From NCBI GenBank assembly GCA_964404285.1, contig CAYOJK010000019.1:1-45151 (forward strand): a DNA stretch of 45,151 nucleotides. The letters are read 5' to 3'. A model generated the notes under the pieces. That model was given only the letters and a program-made list of their open reading frames with translations. It searched no databases and was not told the origin of the DNA. This DNA is from JBASEY01 sp964404285 (GTDB taxonomy: Bacteria > CSSED10-310). The translations under genes and the position numbers were made by a program. Positions 35,210 to 43,415 of the stretch are shown piece after piece (the stretch's first letter is position 1; every line of letters starts with the position of its first letter).

Positions 35210-35754
35210 GATATTAACTCCCTGCATTTTTTCAACAATGCTTCCAGAGCGTTGGGTTGTCGGGTAGTAAAGATGTGAGGTTGGATGTTCCATTTATCGC
35301 AAACGATTTGGATAAGTGATTCGCGCACAACCCAAATATGAAGAATATTGGGAAGTTTTAGTAAGGGTTCAAGACATGGCGCCCAGCCTTTGTCGCTAAG
35401 TTCTAATTTACCGATTTCATCCAGAAAGACGACTTGGGCGTCACGGCACATATCGGGACTCAAAGCCCGTTTGCCACGCGCAATCCCTTCGGGGGAAAAA
35501 GTAAAGGGCACCATCGTATGAAGTGAGGAATCATACGTTGCGAGTGGAAATATTTCTGACGTGCTTAGTTCCAGCAATTTAAACCCGAGACGCACCGTGC
35601 CGGCCCATTCGCCGAGCGCCAAAAACCCATTCAATCGTATGTTTTCAGCTTTAAGGCGATCAGCCAGATTCTTCGCAAGCGTTGTTTTACCCGAATGTAA
35701 CGAGCCGCTTATGAAGATAACTTTAGGTTCTGGTGAATCGCCTCGATGCGTCAT
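35206..35754 (-). CDS. THEP1-like nucleoside-triphosphatase
   Basis: A 182-residue P-loop NTPase. Walker A is GSLHSGKT (17-24) and Walker B is VVFLDEIGKLEL, the DEIGK signature of the THEP1/NTPase_1 group. Members hydrolyse NTPs in vitro, but their cellular roles are poorly known. Here the gene is squeezed between a TonB receptor and a binding protein with 4-base ATGA overlaps on both sides, so it must be made with the transporter. No signal peptide; cytoplasmic. A role in energising, sensing or cofactor handling linked to the imported ligand is inference. Confidence 0.88.
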   Translation of the reverse strand: MTHRGDSPEPKVIFISGSLHSGKTTLAKNLADRLKAENIRLNGFLALGEWAGTVRLGFKLLELSTSEIFPLATYDSSLHTMVPFTFSPEGIARGKRALSPDMCRDAQVVFLDEIGKLELSDKGWAPCLEPLLKLPNILHIWVVRESLIQIVCDKWNIQPHIFTTRQPNALEALLKKCRELIS

Positions 35755-37745
35755 ATTTTGTATTGTAGTCCAAGTTTGATGTTACGACCAGGCTGCTCGA
35801 ATCCGATTTCCTGATAGTAGTTTTCATCCAACAGGTTTGTGCCTTGCAGCGTTATTCCAAGGCCGAAATCAAAGTCATGTCGGATCGTCAAATCCCATAA
35901 CGTATAGGATGGAACATCCACAGGGTCGCCGGATTTGGCATACTGAATAGCGCTGCCGCGGTAGGTGTTGCCCAAGGTGACCCGAGTGCCGCAATCGAAG
36001 CCATAGCCAAGATCGACATGCAGGTGATGTTTCGGAACGTAGGGGAGCGATTGTGAGGGCTGTCCCGGGCTCTTGTTTTCGGTTTCCTGATACGTGTATG
36101 ACATAGAACCGAAAACGCCGACAGTTTCACCGAAAGCGCCCCAGAGTTCGACGCCCTTATACGTGGCTTTTTCAATGTTCCCGAACAAGGAATCATTGTT
36201 CGGTCTCAAGATTTTATCGTCGACATCATAGTAAAAACCAGAAATACCAAGATCGAACACGTCGTGTTTCATGGTATAACCAAGCGTATATTGCATAGAA
36301 ACTTCAGAATTCAGAGTCGTGACATCTTCCGGTTCAAAATCTTTGATGTTCGAAAACAGCTCATGCATATTCGGGAATCGGTTTTTCCGGCCGACGCCAA
36401 GCGTGATTTCGTTCATTTCGTCTAGAGGAACGGTTGCCAACAGATTGAATCCAAAAGAATCCACATCTTTTGTTCGTGCGGCGATGCTGGAGGCTTTCCC
36501 TTCAACGTTCTTATAATCATCGAAATTATACTGTTCGTAGGCAGCGCCGATCTGCAAGTTGAGCATTTCATGAGCCAACCATTCGGCTTCAACTGCAAAC
36601 GAGGTTGTCATCGATGTATATTCTTCCCAAGGATCACCGACATCATCTTGTGCAGAGTGAAAATCATAAACACCGTTAAAAGCGGCGCGAAGATCGAAAT
36701 TATCCTGTAATGCCCAAGCAGTTCTCAATACGGCGCCTGCGGACCAATCGTCATATTTGCTGATCCAGTCAACCATGGTGCGTTTGACATCTTTGAAAAC
36801 TTCCAGTGTGTTATCGTATTTGTGATAAAAAACATTTCCACGAAGCTCACCTTTTTCACCCAATTTCTGTCGACCGGCAAGAATCGCGCTGTATTTTTTC
36901 CATTCAGTAAAATCCCAGTATCTAACTTTGTCGGCAGGATTGGTCGTCGGCGGGATACCTTTGTCGGCGTCCTGGTAATTGAATGACAAGGTCAGTTCGC
37001 CTCTATCCCATTCGCGCCCACCTTTAGCGCCGATACTCCACTGTTCGTAGTGGGAGTTTTCCCGAATACCACCATTTTCCAACGGGTTACCATCTTTGTC
37101 ATAGGTTGCTTCGAAATCATCTGACAAGCGCCAACCGTCGGATTTTCTGTAACCGGCAGATAATTGATAGTAATAATTATCAATCTTTCGACCGTGCCCC
37201 AATCGTGTGACCAGATTGCCTTCCTGATCGACGGAAGCAAGAAGATTTAAATTCGGGTTGGGGCCAGGCTTGGCAGAAACAAGCGAAAGCGCTCCACCCA
37301 TGGCATTCGGCCCGTATAACACCGACGCGTTGCCTCGCACGAATTTCATCTCGGCGATATTGTCCAGTGGAAGCTCGGATGAGTCCACATCGGAATAGTA
37401 CGGTGACGCCATCGGAACACCGTCATACAGAATTGTAAGATATTTTTGTGAGAATCCTCGAAGCATGATCTGGGGTTCGTTCTTGTTGCCGACGGTCACG
37501 GTTATTCCAGGAAGTCGGCGAGCGACATCGACGACGTCTTCTTTGAGTTCGGCGTCAAAAGTTTCTGTGTCGACGGTAGTAACAGCGTTTGTTTCCGCAC
37601 GCACTTCAGCGCCGACAACCTCAATTTTTCCCAGGTCGAATACCAACATGTCTTCGCGGGACGGGTCTGCCCCAAAAACACTGTCATGATAAAGACCTGC
37701 GAAGGCGATAAAAAAGACTAGTGAGAGACAAAAATAGCGGTTCAT
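35751..37745 (-). CDS. TonB-dependent outer-membrane receptor
   Basis: I use ATG 37745, with AAAGGAG upstream and a clear signal peptide (MNRYFCLSLVFFIAFAG); the longer frame has no site. The product is 664 residues. A plug domain (about 40-150) contains RRLPGITVTVGN, IMLRGFSQKYLTILYDGVP and RGNASVLYGPNAMGG. The barrel follows, ending with NLLDENYYQEIGFEQPGRN and a terminal beta strand LGLQYKI. It heads the five-gene uptake operon, whose next start lies in this stop (ATGA). There is a good promoter at 37874-37901 and a leader of about 120 bases. Confidence 0.95.
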   Translation of the reverse strand: MNRYFCLSLVFFIAFAGLYHDSVFGADPSREDMLVFDLGKIEVVGAEVRAETNAVTTVDTETFDAELKEDVVDVARRLPGITVTVGNKNEPQIMLRGFSQKYLTILYDGVPMASPYYSDVDSSELPLDNIAEMKFVRGNASVLYGPNAMGGALSLVSAKPGPNPNLNLLASVDQEGNLVTRLGHGRKIDNYYYQLSAGYRKSDGWRLSDDFEATYDKDGNPLENGGIRENSHYEQWSIGAKGGREWDRGELTLSFNYQDADKGIPPTTNPADKVRYWDFTEWKKYSAILAGRQKLGEKGELRGNVFYHKYDNTLEVFKDVKRTMVDWISKYDDWSAGAVLRTAWALQDNFDLRAAFNGVYDFHSAQDDVGDPWEEYTSMTTSFAVEAEWLAHEMLNLQIGAAYEQYNFDDYKNVEGKASSIAARTKDVDSFGFNLLATVPLDEMNEITLGVGRKNRFPNMHELFSNIKDFEPEDVTTLNSEVSMQYTLGYTMKHDVFDLGISGFYYDVDDKILRPNNDSLFGNIEKATYKGVELWGAFGETVGVFGSMSYTYQETENKSPGQPSQSLPYVPKHHLHVDLGYGFDCGTRVTLGNTYRGSAIQYAKSGDPVDVPSYTLWDLTIRHDFDFGLGITLQGTNLLDENYYQEIGFEQPGRNIKLGLQYKI

Positions 37746-37867
37746 AAGAACTCCTTTCCAAACACGGGAGGTCTGAACGTTTCCCTTCAAACCCTCGAAC
37801 AAATGGTTGTTTCTGCTGCGCATCCATAGCACTATGCGTTAGGTTTACGCAGTCGGAGTGTAAACGG
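37746..37867 (-). promoter_or_regulatory. Structured 5' leader of the uptake operon
   Basis: Between the predicted transcription start and the TonB receptor ATG lie about 120 bases with several small inverted repeats on the minus strand: GTTTAC/GTAAAC, TGCG/CGCA, CATAG/CTATG and GGGA/TCCC near the ribosome binding site. I see no B12 box or other riboswitch consensus that I know. Regulation by the imported ligand is a possibility only. Confidence 0.35.
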
Positions 37868-37873
37868 GAGCAA

Positions 37874-37901
37874 AGTATAAATGATTTTTCTTCAAAGTCA
37901 A
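37874..37901 (-). promoter_or_regulatory. Sigma-70-type promoter for the TonB/ABC operon
   Basis: On the minus strand TTGACT (37901-37896) and TATACT (37879-37874) are separated by 16 bases. The distance to the start codon leaves a leader of about 120 bases. Both boxes are one or two bases from consensus. Confidence 0.7.
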
Positions 37902-37904
37902 CGA

Positions 37905-38060
37905 AGAGCGCTACTATCCTTCTTTGTCTGAACACGATTACGGGATTAAAGGATTAACAGGATTAGTCTTTTCTTTCTCGGAATCTAGTCCTGCCCATCT
38001 TTGTAATCTTTGAAATCGTGTTCAAACAGTCATTGGGTTGCGAGGTCAATGTCCAATAAC
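37905..38060 (-). repeat. Dispersed ~150-bp repeat, inverted relative to the copy at the right edge
   Basis: The reverse complement of this segment closely matches about 45000-45151: both read gacctcg, then aatgactgtttgaacacg, then gattacaaagatgggcagga, then taatcctgttaatccttta. Differences are scattered single bases. The 558 bases between the TonB gene and the 5'-nucleotidase gene (37746-38303) hold the promoter, this repeat and two GC-rich palindromes, and no gene. Confidence 0.85.
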
Positions 38061-38070
38061 CTATTTCCAG

Positions 38071-38100
38071 GTAGGGGCGGGTTTTAAACCCGCCCGTTGT
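38071..38100. repeat. GC-rich palindromic dispersed repeat
   Basis: GGGCGGGTTT and AAACCCGCCC form a perfect 10-bp palindrome preceded by gta. Related copies lie at 38280-38305 and, partially, at 38-55. It is a REP-like element. Confidence 0.7.
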
Positions 38101-38279
38101 TTTTCATCCACATAAACCACAAGCTGAAATAAGGGCCAATATATGCGAAAATATTGATGATAACATCCTGATCGATAATCTGAATGAAATTTATAACCTT
38201 CATGATAACAATGGATTAGATCTGTCGTTAATGCGGTGTTATAGCCCAATTTAATGTCGGTGGTTCCGATGAATTTTAT

Positions 38280-38305
38280 GGGTGGGTTTGAAACCCACCC
38301 CTACT
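38280..38305. repeat. GC-rich palindromic dispersed repeat, variant
   Basis: GGGTGGGTTT and AAACCCACCC pair around a single G, followed by cctact. It abuts the stop codon of the 5'-nucleotidase gene and could double as its transcription terminator, although no T-run follows on the minus strand. Confidence 0.65.
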
Positions 38306-40061
38306 AGAAATTGGTTTCCGGAATGAATGTGATCATTGGCTCTTGTATTTTAGATAATGATTCAACTGTTTCGATATATTCCATAAAAACTTCGGCATCC
38401 TGAAATCCGGTGTCATAGCGGTAGGTGGTACATTCCAACAAAACGGTATAGCCGTCTCTTCCTGCTGCCAGATAGTTGTTTGTCGTCATTCGGTAAACCG
38501 TGTCCGGATCAACAGGAACCCAGTCACCATTTCCATTTGCCAGGGTCATGGAAACAATTCGATCACCTTTAGAGCGACTCATATCCGCTGTATATTTCAG
38601 GTCACTGGTATAGGGGAACGCGCCGTCATTATCCCTGTTTCGAATTCGCTCCATAAGGGATTCCATTAGATTTTTCAGTTGATCTCCTGTTATTTCCAAA
38701 ACACAGACGGTGTTTTCAAACGGCAGCAGTTCATAGACCATACCAATCGTGATTTCACCTGCCGGCAAACCTGTGCGGACTCCGCCGGCATTTTGGATGG
38801 CAAAATCGGCATTCAGACCGATTTGGCGGGTTTTCCAAAGCATCGAATCGGCAATCAGCGGAGCCAGCTCGCTGCCCTGGTAAAGGATTTCGCCTGTGAT
38901 AGCGTTGCGAGCCCCCGGAATACGCACATTTAAAATATCTTCCGTGCAATACCCCACAACCTGAGCTTTAAGATCGTCTATACCATCGCGATATGGCACG
39001 ATCCAGTCCAAGACATCCGGGTCTTCAGCGATGATTTCAAACATAACGCTTTTCTTGATGGCGTGGACGATTTTGTTGTGCCATTCCTCATCGACAACAG
39101 CATACATGCCTTTATCGTCTTTTCGATAGAACGTGTCACCTGCTAAAACCGCTGCGTGGCCGTCAACTGAGACAATATCGCCTTTTCTGTCGAAAACGAC
39201 ATCTAGCTGCCCTAATGCTCGGGTATGAGCCCATGCCTGAACGACGTATACCGGCTTGTTGGACGGTCCGGTAACGATCGTTGGATAGGGGCCTTCGACG
39301 CCGGGTATCAGGTTGTCCGCTTGGCCCAGCAGTGTATGGGTATGTCCGCCGATGATGATATCGATATTATCGACGGCTTGGGCAAGTTCAATATCGTTTT
39401 CATAGCCGATATGGGATAACACGATGATTTTGTCGATACCTTCAGAGCACAAGGTCTTTACCAGCCTGTCGGTTGCAGGAATAAAATCTTCAAATTCGAT
39501 TCTTTTATCAGGATTGGATGTTTCCGGGGTATCTGGGGACGTGATTCCAATCACTCCAATCTTTTCCTGGCCGATTTCTAGGACGATGTAGTTTTCAAAT
39601 TTACCATTCAGTAGCGGATCTTTCGATGCATCGACATTCCCTGCCAGAATAGGAAAAGCAGCGATATCGACCAGATTTGCCAGTACTTCCGATCCTTTAT
39701 CGAATTCATGATTTCCGGTAACCATCGCGTCACATTTCATCCGGTTAAGCCATTCAAACTCAGGCACACCTTTATATTTCGTGAAATACAATGTTCCCTG
39801 GACAGCGTCACCGGCATGTAAAAACACGACATTTTCTTCTTGTTGACGGACAGTGTCGATTTTGGTTGTCAATCGTGCCAAACCTCCCGTAGGTATAAGC
39901 GCTTTTTCGCCGTCTATGTCCGGTGCGCTGGTAACGCTTTCAATATAAGAATGCGAATCATTCATATGTAAAATCGTCATCTGTATTCCTCCAGCACAAG
40001 CCGACAGGAACAAGAAGACCAGAAGAATGGGGTAAAACGTCAGTTTCCGAATTGAATTCAT
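38304..40061 (-). CDS. 5'-nucleotidase/UshA-family metallophosphoesterase lipoprotein
   Basis: ATG 40061 (MNSIRKLTF) follows aggagg; the longer frame has none. The 585-residue product has a lipoprotein signal with lipobox LSAC. The metallophosphatase domain shows ILHMNDSHSY, LHAGDAVQGTLYF, VTGNHEFDKG, VLSHIGYEND and IIGGHTHTLLG, so all metal ligands appear present. The C-terminal 5'-nucleotidase domain contains FAIQNAGGVRTGLPAG and LPFENTVCVLEITG, and the substrate-binding end NNYLAAGRDGY. It should dephosphorylate nucleotides in the periplasm to allow nucleoside and phosphate scavenging. It stands alone on the minus strand. Confidence 0.94.
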   Translation of the reverse strand: MNSIRKLTFYPILLVFLFLSACAGGIQMTILHMNDSHSYIESVTSAPDIDGEKALIPTGGLARLTTKIDTVRQQEENVVFLHAGDAVQGTLYFTKYKGVPEFEWLNRMKCDAMVTGNHEFDKGSEVLANLVDIAAFPILAGNVDASKDPLLNGKFENYIVLEIGQEKIGVIGITSPDTPETSNPDKRIEFEDFIPATDRLVKTLCSEGIDKIIVLSHIGYENDIELAQAVDNIDIIIGGHTHTLLGQADNLIPGVEGPYPTIVTGPSNKPVYVVQAWAHTRALGQLDVVFDRKGDIVSVDGHAAVLAGDTFYRKDDKGMYAVVDEEWHNKIVHAIKKSVMFEIIAEDPDVLDWIVPYRDGIDDLKAQVVGYCTEDILNVRIPGARNAITGEILYQGSELAPLIADSMLWKTRQIGLNADFAIQNAGGVRTGLPAGEITIGMVYELLPFENTVCVLEITGDQLKNLMESLMERIRNRDNDGAFPYTSDLKYTADMSRSKGDRIVSMTLANGNGDWVPVDPDTVYRMTTNNYLAAGRDGYTVLLECTTYRYDTGFQDAEVFMEYIETVESLSKIQEPMITFIPETNF

Positions 40062-40195
40062 AAAAACCTCCTGGATAAGCAGCTCCTCATTTTTCAGGAG
40101 CGGCATTCTTTATAAAGTATAGTGATAAATACGGCAAGGAGGAACTATTATCATCATTTTTTCATCTCTTGTTGGGTTTAGTATTTTTTTGAAAT

Positions 40196-40483
40196 TAGAG
40201 CTTGCTTTATGAGCTGAGTTTCGTTATAAGACGCGTGCAGTTAAAGTGGAATCCAATTTCACTTGAAGATTGTGGTTATGTGGAGTTATGTGCTGGTTAC
40301 GGATACAGCACAGTTAAGAGACGATGACGCAGAAGCTGAGAAAAGACGAATTTGAAGACCCTGGATCGTGGTGCGTGAGCGCTGCGACCGCAGCTCTGAA
40401 CAGTCGGTCGCTATCAACTGATTAGTCCGACGGTTTATCTCCGGTCGCTTCCCACCTACCGGCGACTGAAATGGAGGTAAACC
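40196..40483 (+). promoter_or_regulatory. Long, apparently structured leader before mgtE
   Basis: The 422-base gap 40062-40483 has no gene. Its last part contains several hairpins: GAG-CTGC-GACC-GCAG-CTC near 40379-40397, GTCGG/CCGAC near 40403-40430, and CCGGT/ACCGG at 40441-40462. The loop of the last contains CCCACCT, which could pair with the ribosome binding site GGAGGT just downstream. MgtE genes are often under magnesium riboswitches, but I do not find the M-box signature sequences, so this is a structural guess. Confidence 0.45.
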
Positions 40484-41863
40484 ATGAAGGACCTTCTTAT
40501 CACCCAAGACCTTCGTGAGCTTATCACGAAGCAAGATACGGCAGCTATTGAAGAGTTCTGCAAAACGAACCATCCCGCGTTTATTGCAGAACTTCTAGAG
40601 GATCTATCCCCTGAAGAAGCTTGGTATGTGTTGAGTCTTGCCGAAGCTCTGGAACGCTCAACGATTTTCAGCCACCTGGAGGCTGAATCTCAGATCGAAA
40701 TTATCGAAATTTTGCCTCGTAATAGATTGGTTCGGCTGATATCGGATATGCCGCCTGATGATCGCGCTGATCTGTTTAAAAAACTACCGGAAGAACGACG
40801 CGATGCTATTCTACCGGCGCTGGCGTCGGCGGAACGCGAAGATATCCGGCGGCTGACGGCGCATAAGGAAGGCACGGCAGGGGCTGTCATGACGTCCGAT
40901 TATGCCACCTTGTCCCCGAACATGACAGTCCAGCAGGCTATCGATCATCTTCGGGACGTTGCGCCGGACAAGGAGACAATTTATTATGCGTATGTTCTTG
41001 ATGGTGATCGCAAACTCTTGGGATTTGTATCGTTAAAAGATCTAATAATTTCCCGAAAACATTCCTTTGTTCTGGACGTGATGCACGAAGATATGATCTA
41101 TGCAAGAGCGACGGATGATCAGGAAGAAGCTGCCCGAAAAATACAAAAATACGATTTGTTGGCTTTGCCGGTCATCAACGGCGGTGATGCTTTAGTCGGC
41201 ATCATCACTCACGATGACGCGATGGACATCATCATTCAGGAACACACGGAAGATGTTGAAAAATTGATGGCTATCACTGGTAGCCACGAGGCAGGCGCTT
41301 ATATGCGGACATCTTCGTGGGAACACTTTAAAAACCGCGCATTTTGGGTTGTTTTACTGGCGTTTGTTGGATTGATTTCAGGATATATCGTTCAAAGTTT
41401 TGAAAGTATTATTTTGCAGTTTACGATTTTTGCCATGTTCATGCCGATGGTAGCCGACACAGGCGGTAACACGGGAAGCCAGAGTGCTACTTTGGTGATT
41501 CGCGCGTTGGCGTTACAAGAAATCACGCCTAAAGATATTTTTCGTATTTTATGGAAAGAAACAAAGGTTTCAATACTGATTTCATTGGTTTTAGCTGTAT
41601 TTGCGTTTGGTAGAGTGATGCTATTTGGCGCCGGTTCGAATATACCTGAAGGATATTCGTTGGTGACGATAAGCTCGGCGATTGCTGTTGCCCTGGGCTT
41701 GCAGGTCATATCATCCACCCTAATAGGCGCTCTGTTGCCTTTAGGAGCGGCAAAGATGAAATGGGACCCGGCAATCGTCGCCAGCCCGACATTGACAACG
41801 ATAGTCGATGTTACCGGGCTGTTGATATTCTTTATGACCGCCAAACTGTTTCTTGGATTGTAA
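40484..41863 (+). CDS. mgtE: Magnesium transporter MgtE
   Basis: A 459-residue Mg2+ channel of the inner membrane. The N-terminal superhelical domain (about 10-130) has the typical ILPRNRLVRLISDMPPDD and LPEERRDAILPAL. The CBS pair (about 135-260) includes GTAGAVMTSDYATL, YAYVLDGDRKLLGFV and LLALPVINGGDALVGIIT. The plug helix and five membrane helices follow, with the pore signature MVADTGGNTGSQSATLVIRAL and ASPTLTTIVDVTGLLIFF. The length is standard. GGAGG precedes the ATG after a long structured leader. It converges with eno, leaving 30 bases between. Confidence 0.96.
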   Translation: MKDLLITQDLRELITKQDTAAIEEFCKTNHPAFIAELLEDLSPEEAWYVLSLAEALERSTIFSHLEAESQIEIIEILPRNRLVRLISDMPPDDRADLFKKLPEERRDAILPALASAEREDIRRLTAHKEGTAGAVMTSDYATLSPNMTVQQAIDHLRDVAPDKETIYYAYVLDGDRKLLGFVSLKDLIISRKHSFVLDVMHEDMIYARATDDQEEAARKIQKYDLLALPVINGGDALVGIITHDDAMDIIIQEHTEDVEKLMAITGSHEAGAYMRTSSWEHFKNRAFWVVLLAFVGLISGYIVQSFESIILQFTIFAMFMPMVADTGGNTGSQSATLVIRALALQEITPKDIFRILWKETKVSILISLVLAVFAFGRVMLFGAGSNIPEGYSLVTISSAIAVALGLQVISSTLIGALLPLGAAKMKWDPAIVASPTLTTIVDVTGLLIFFMTAKLFLGL

Positions 41864-41893
41864 ATGTTACAAATCCAAACCCAATATTGAGGT

Positions 41894-43171
41894 TTATCGA
41901 GCGAAAGGATTGGAGAAAACCGCTTTTTTACTCAGAGCGGCTTCTATTTCCAGTAATCTGTTATATTTCGCGATCCGCTCACTTCTACAAACTGAACCTG
42001 TTTTGATCTGGCCACCTGCCATGGCAACCGCAAAATCCGCCAGAAACGTGTCTTCAGTTTCACCGCTGCGGTGGGATATCACGTAGCTCCAGCCGGCTTT
42101 GCGACACAATTCGATCGTATCGATCGTTTCAGTGACTGTGCCGATCTGGTTCAATTTGATCAACACGGAGTTTGCCGCTTTTTCAGCGATACCTTTCGCC
42201 ACAAATTTTGAATTGGTGACGAACAAATCATCGCCGACAATCTGAATTGTCGATCCGAGTAATTTCGTGTGAGCTTTAAAACCGTCCCAATCGTTTTCAT
42301 CCAGGCCATCTTCTATCGAGACGATAGGATATTTTGAAACCCATTGTTGATAGAGGGAATTCATTTCATCCGTCGTTTTGGTTCCCTGTCCGGATTTGTC
42401 CAGGTGATAGGCGCCGTTTGAATAAAAAGAACTGGCAGCCGTATCCAAGGTGATCGCGACATCGGCGCCCGGTTTGAACCCGGCGGTTTCGATAGCTTGA
42501 AGAATCAGATCGCAAGCTTCATCGTTGCTTTTCAAATTAGGAGCGAACCCGCCTTCATCGCCTACGCCGGTGGCATAACCTTTAGAAACAAGGATTTTTC
42601 GGAGTGTGTGAAAAATCTCCGCACCATATCTCAATCCTTCAGCAAAAGTCGGAGCGCCGATCGGCATGACCATGAATTCCTGAAAATCGACGCTGTTTTG
42701 AGCATGATGACCTCCATTGATGATGTTCATCATTGGAATCGGCAGTCGAACAGCATCCGCTCCCCCTAAATAAGAATAAAGGGGTTCATCGACAGCTATC
42801 GCAGCGGCGCGTGCAGCGGCCATCGATGCCCCAAGCGTGGCATTGGCGCCGAGCGTGCCTTTGTTTGGAGTTCCATCCAAGTTGATCAAAACAGTATCGA
42901 TATCTTTCTGATGCAACGCATTCATGCCGATTACTTCGGGCGCAATCAGGCGATTGACGTTATCCACAGCTTTCAAAACACCTTTGCCACCGTAACGCTT
43001 TTTATCGCCGTCACGCAATTCCAGAGCTTCGTTTGCGCCGGTTGAAGCGCCGGAAGGCACCGATGCAGAAGCGACAACCCCGCTTTCCAACGTGCAGAAT
43101 ACTCGAACAGTCGGATTTCCGCGGGAATCAAGAATTTCCATTGCCTGAAGTGATTTTATCGTTGTTTTCAT
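41894..43171 (-). CDS. eno: Enolase
   Basis: Converts 2-phosphoglycerate to phosphoenolpyruvate in glycolysis. ATG 43171 (MKTTIKSLQAMEILDSRG) follows AAGGAG; the longer frame's upstream codons lack a site and do not resemble enolase. The product is 425 residues. Motifs include GNPTVRVFCTLESG, SGASTGANEALELRDG, GDEGGFAPNL, SIEDGLDENDWDGF, GDDLFVTN and the C-terminal SHRSGETEDTFLADFAV with catalytic Lys earlier in VLIKLNQIGT. Full length and intact. The upstream 244-base gap holds a TATAAT box on the minus strand. Confidence 0.97.
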   Translation of the reverse strand: MKTTIKSLQAMEILDSRGNPTVRVFCTLESGVVASASVPSGASTGANEALELRDGDKKRYGGKGVLKAVDNVNRLIAPEVIGMNALHQKDIDTVLINLDGTPNKGTLGANATLGASMAAARAAAIAVDEPLYSYLGGADAVRLPIPMMNIINGGHHAQNSVDFQEFMVMPIGAPTFAEGLRYGAEIFHTLRKILVSKGYATGVGDEGGFAPNLKSNDEACDLILQAIETAGFKPGADVAITLDTAASSFYSNGAYHLDKSGQGTKTTDEMNSLYQQWVSKYPIVSIEDGLDENDWDGFKAHTKLLGSTIQIVGDDLFVTNSKFVAKGIAEKAANSVLIKLNQIGTVTETIDTIELCRKAGWSYVISHRSGETEDTFLADFAVAMAGGQIKTGSVCRSERIAKYNRLLEIEAALSKKAVFSNPFAR

Positions 43172-43214
43172 TTCATAATCTCCTTGAATTGAATTGTTAA
43201 GCAAAACCCTTTTG

Positions 43215-43246
43215 ATTATACATATCCAAAAACCTGATGGTGTCAG
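43215..43246 (-). promoter_or_regulatory. Possible promoter of enolase
   Basis: On the minus strand TATAAT (43220-43215) lies about 45 bases before the start codon; a CTGACA box is upstream but with a 20-base spacer, longer than ideal. The call rests mostly on the perfect -10 box. Confidence 0.4.
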
Positions 43247-43415
43247 AATATCAAACATGCTGAAATAAACAAGATTTTCAATGACTCTTGCCATCGTTTA
43301 CAGCCTATACCTTTTTCGCTGACAGTGTAATAAAAAAGGTTGTCTCGATCAGAGAAATATAAAATGGCATCCGTAAATATTATCGTTGCGGTTTTGGTCG
43401 ATGTAAGGCGAATTA

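Noticed and set aside
38061..38249. 62-codon frame on the minus strand over the GC-rich palindrome
   Set aside because: It includes repeat sequence and has no ribosome binding site or recognisable domain.
40196..40483. Classical M-box magnesium riboswitch
   Set aside because: Core sequences of the M-box, such as GTTAGGTGAGGCTCC-like and GCTAAAGCTC-like segments, are not visible. Kept only as an unassigned structured leader.
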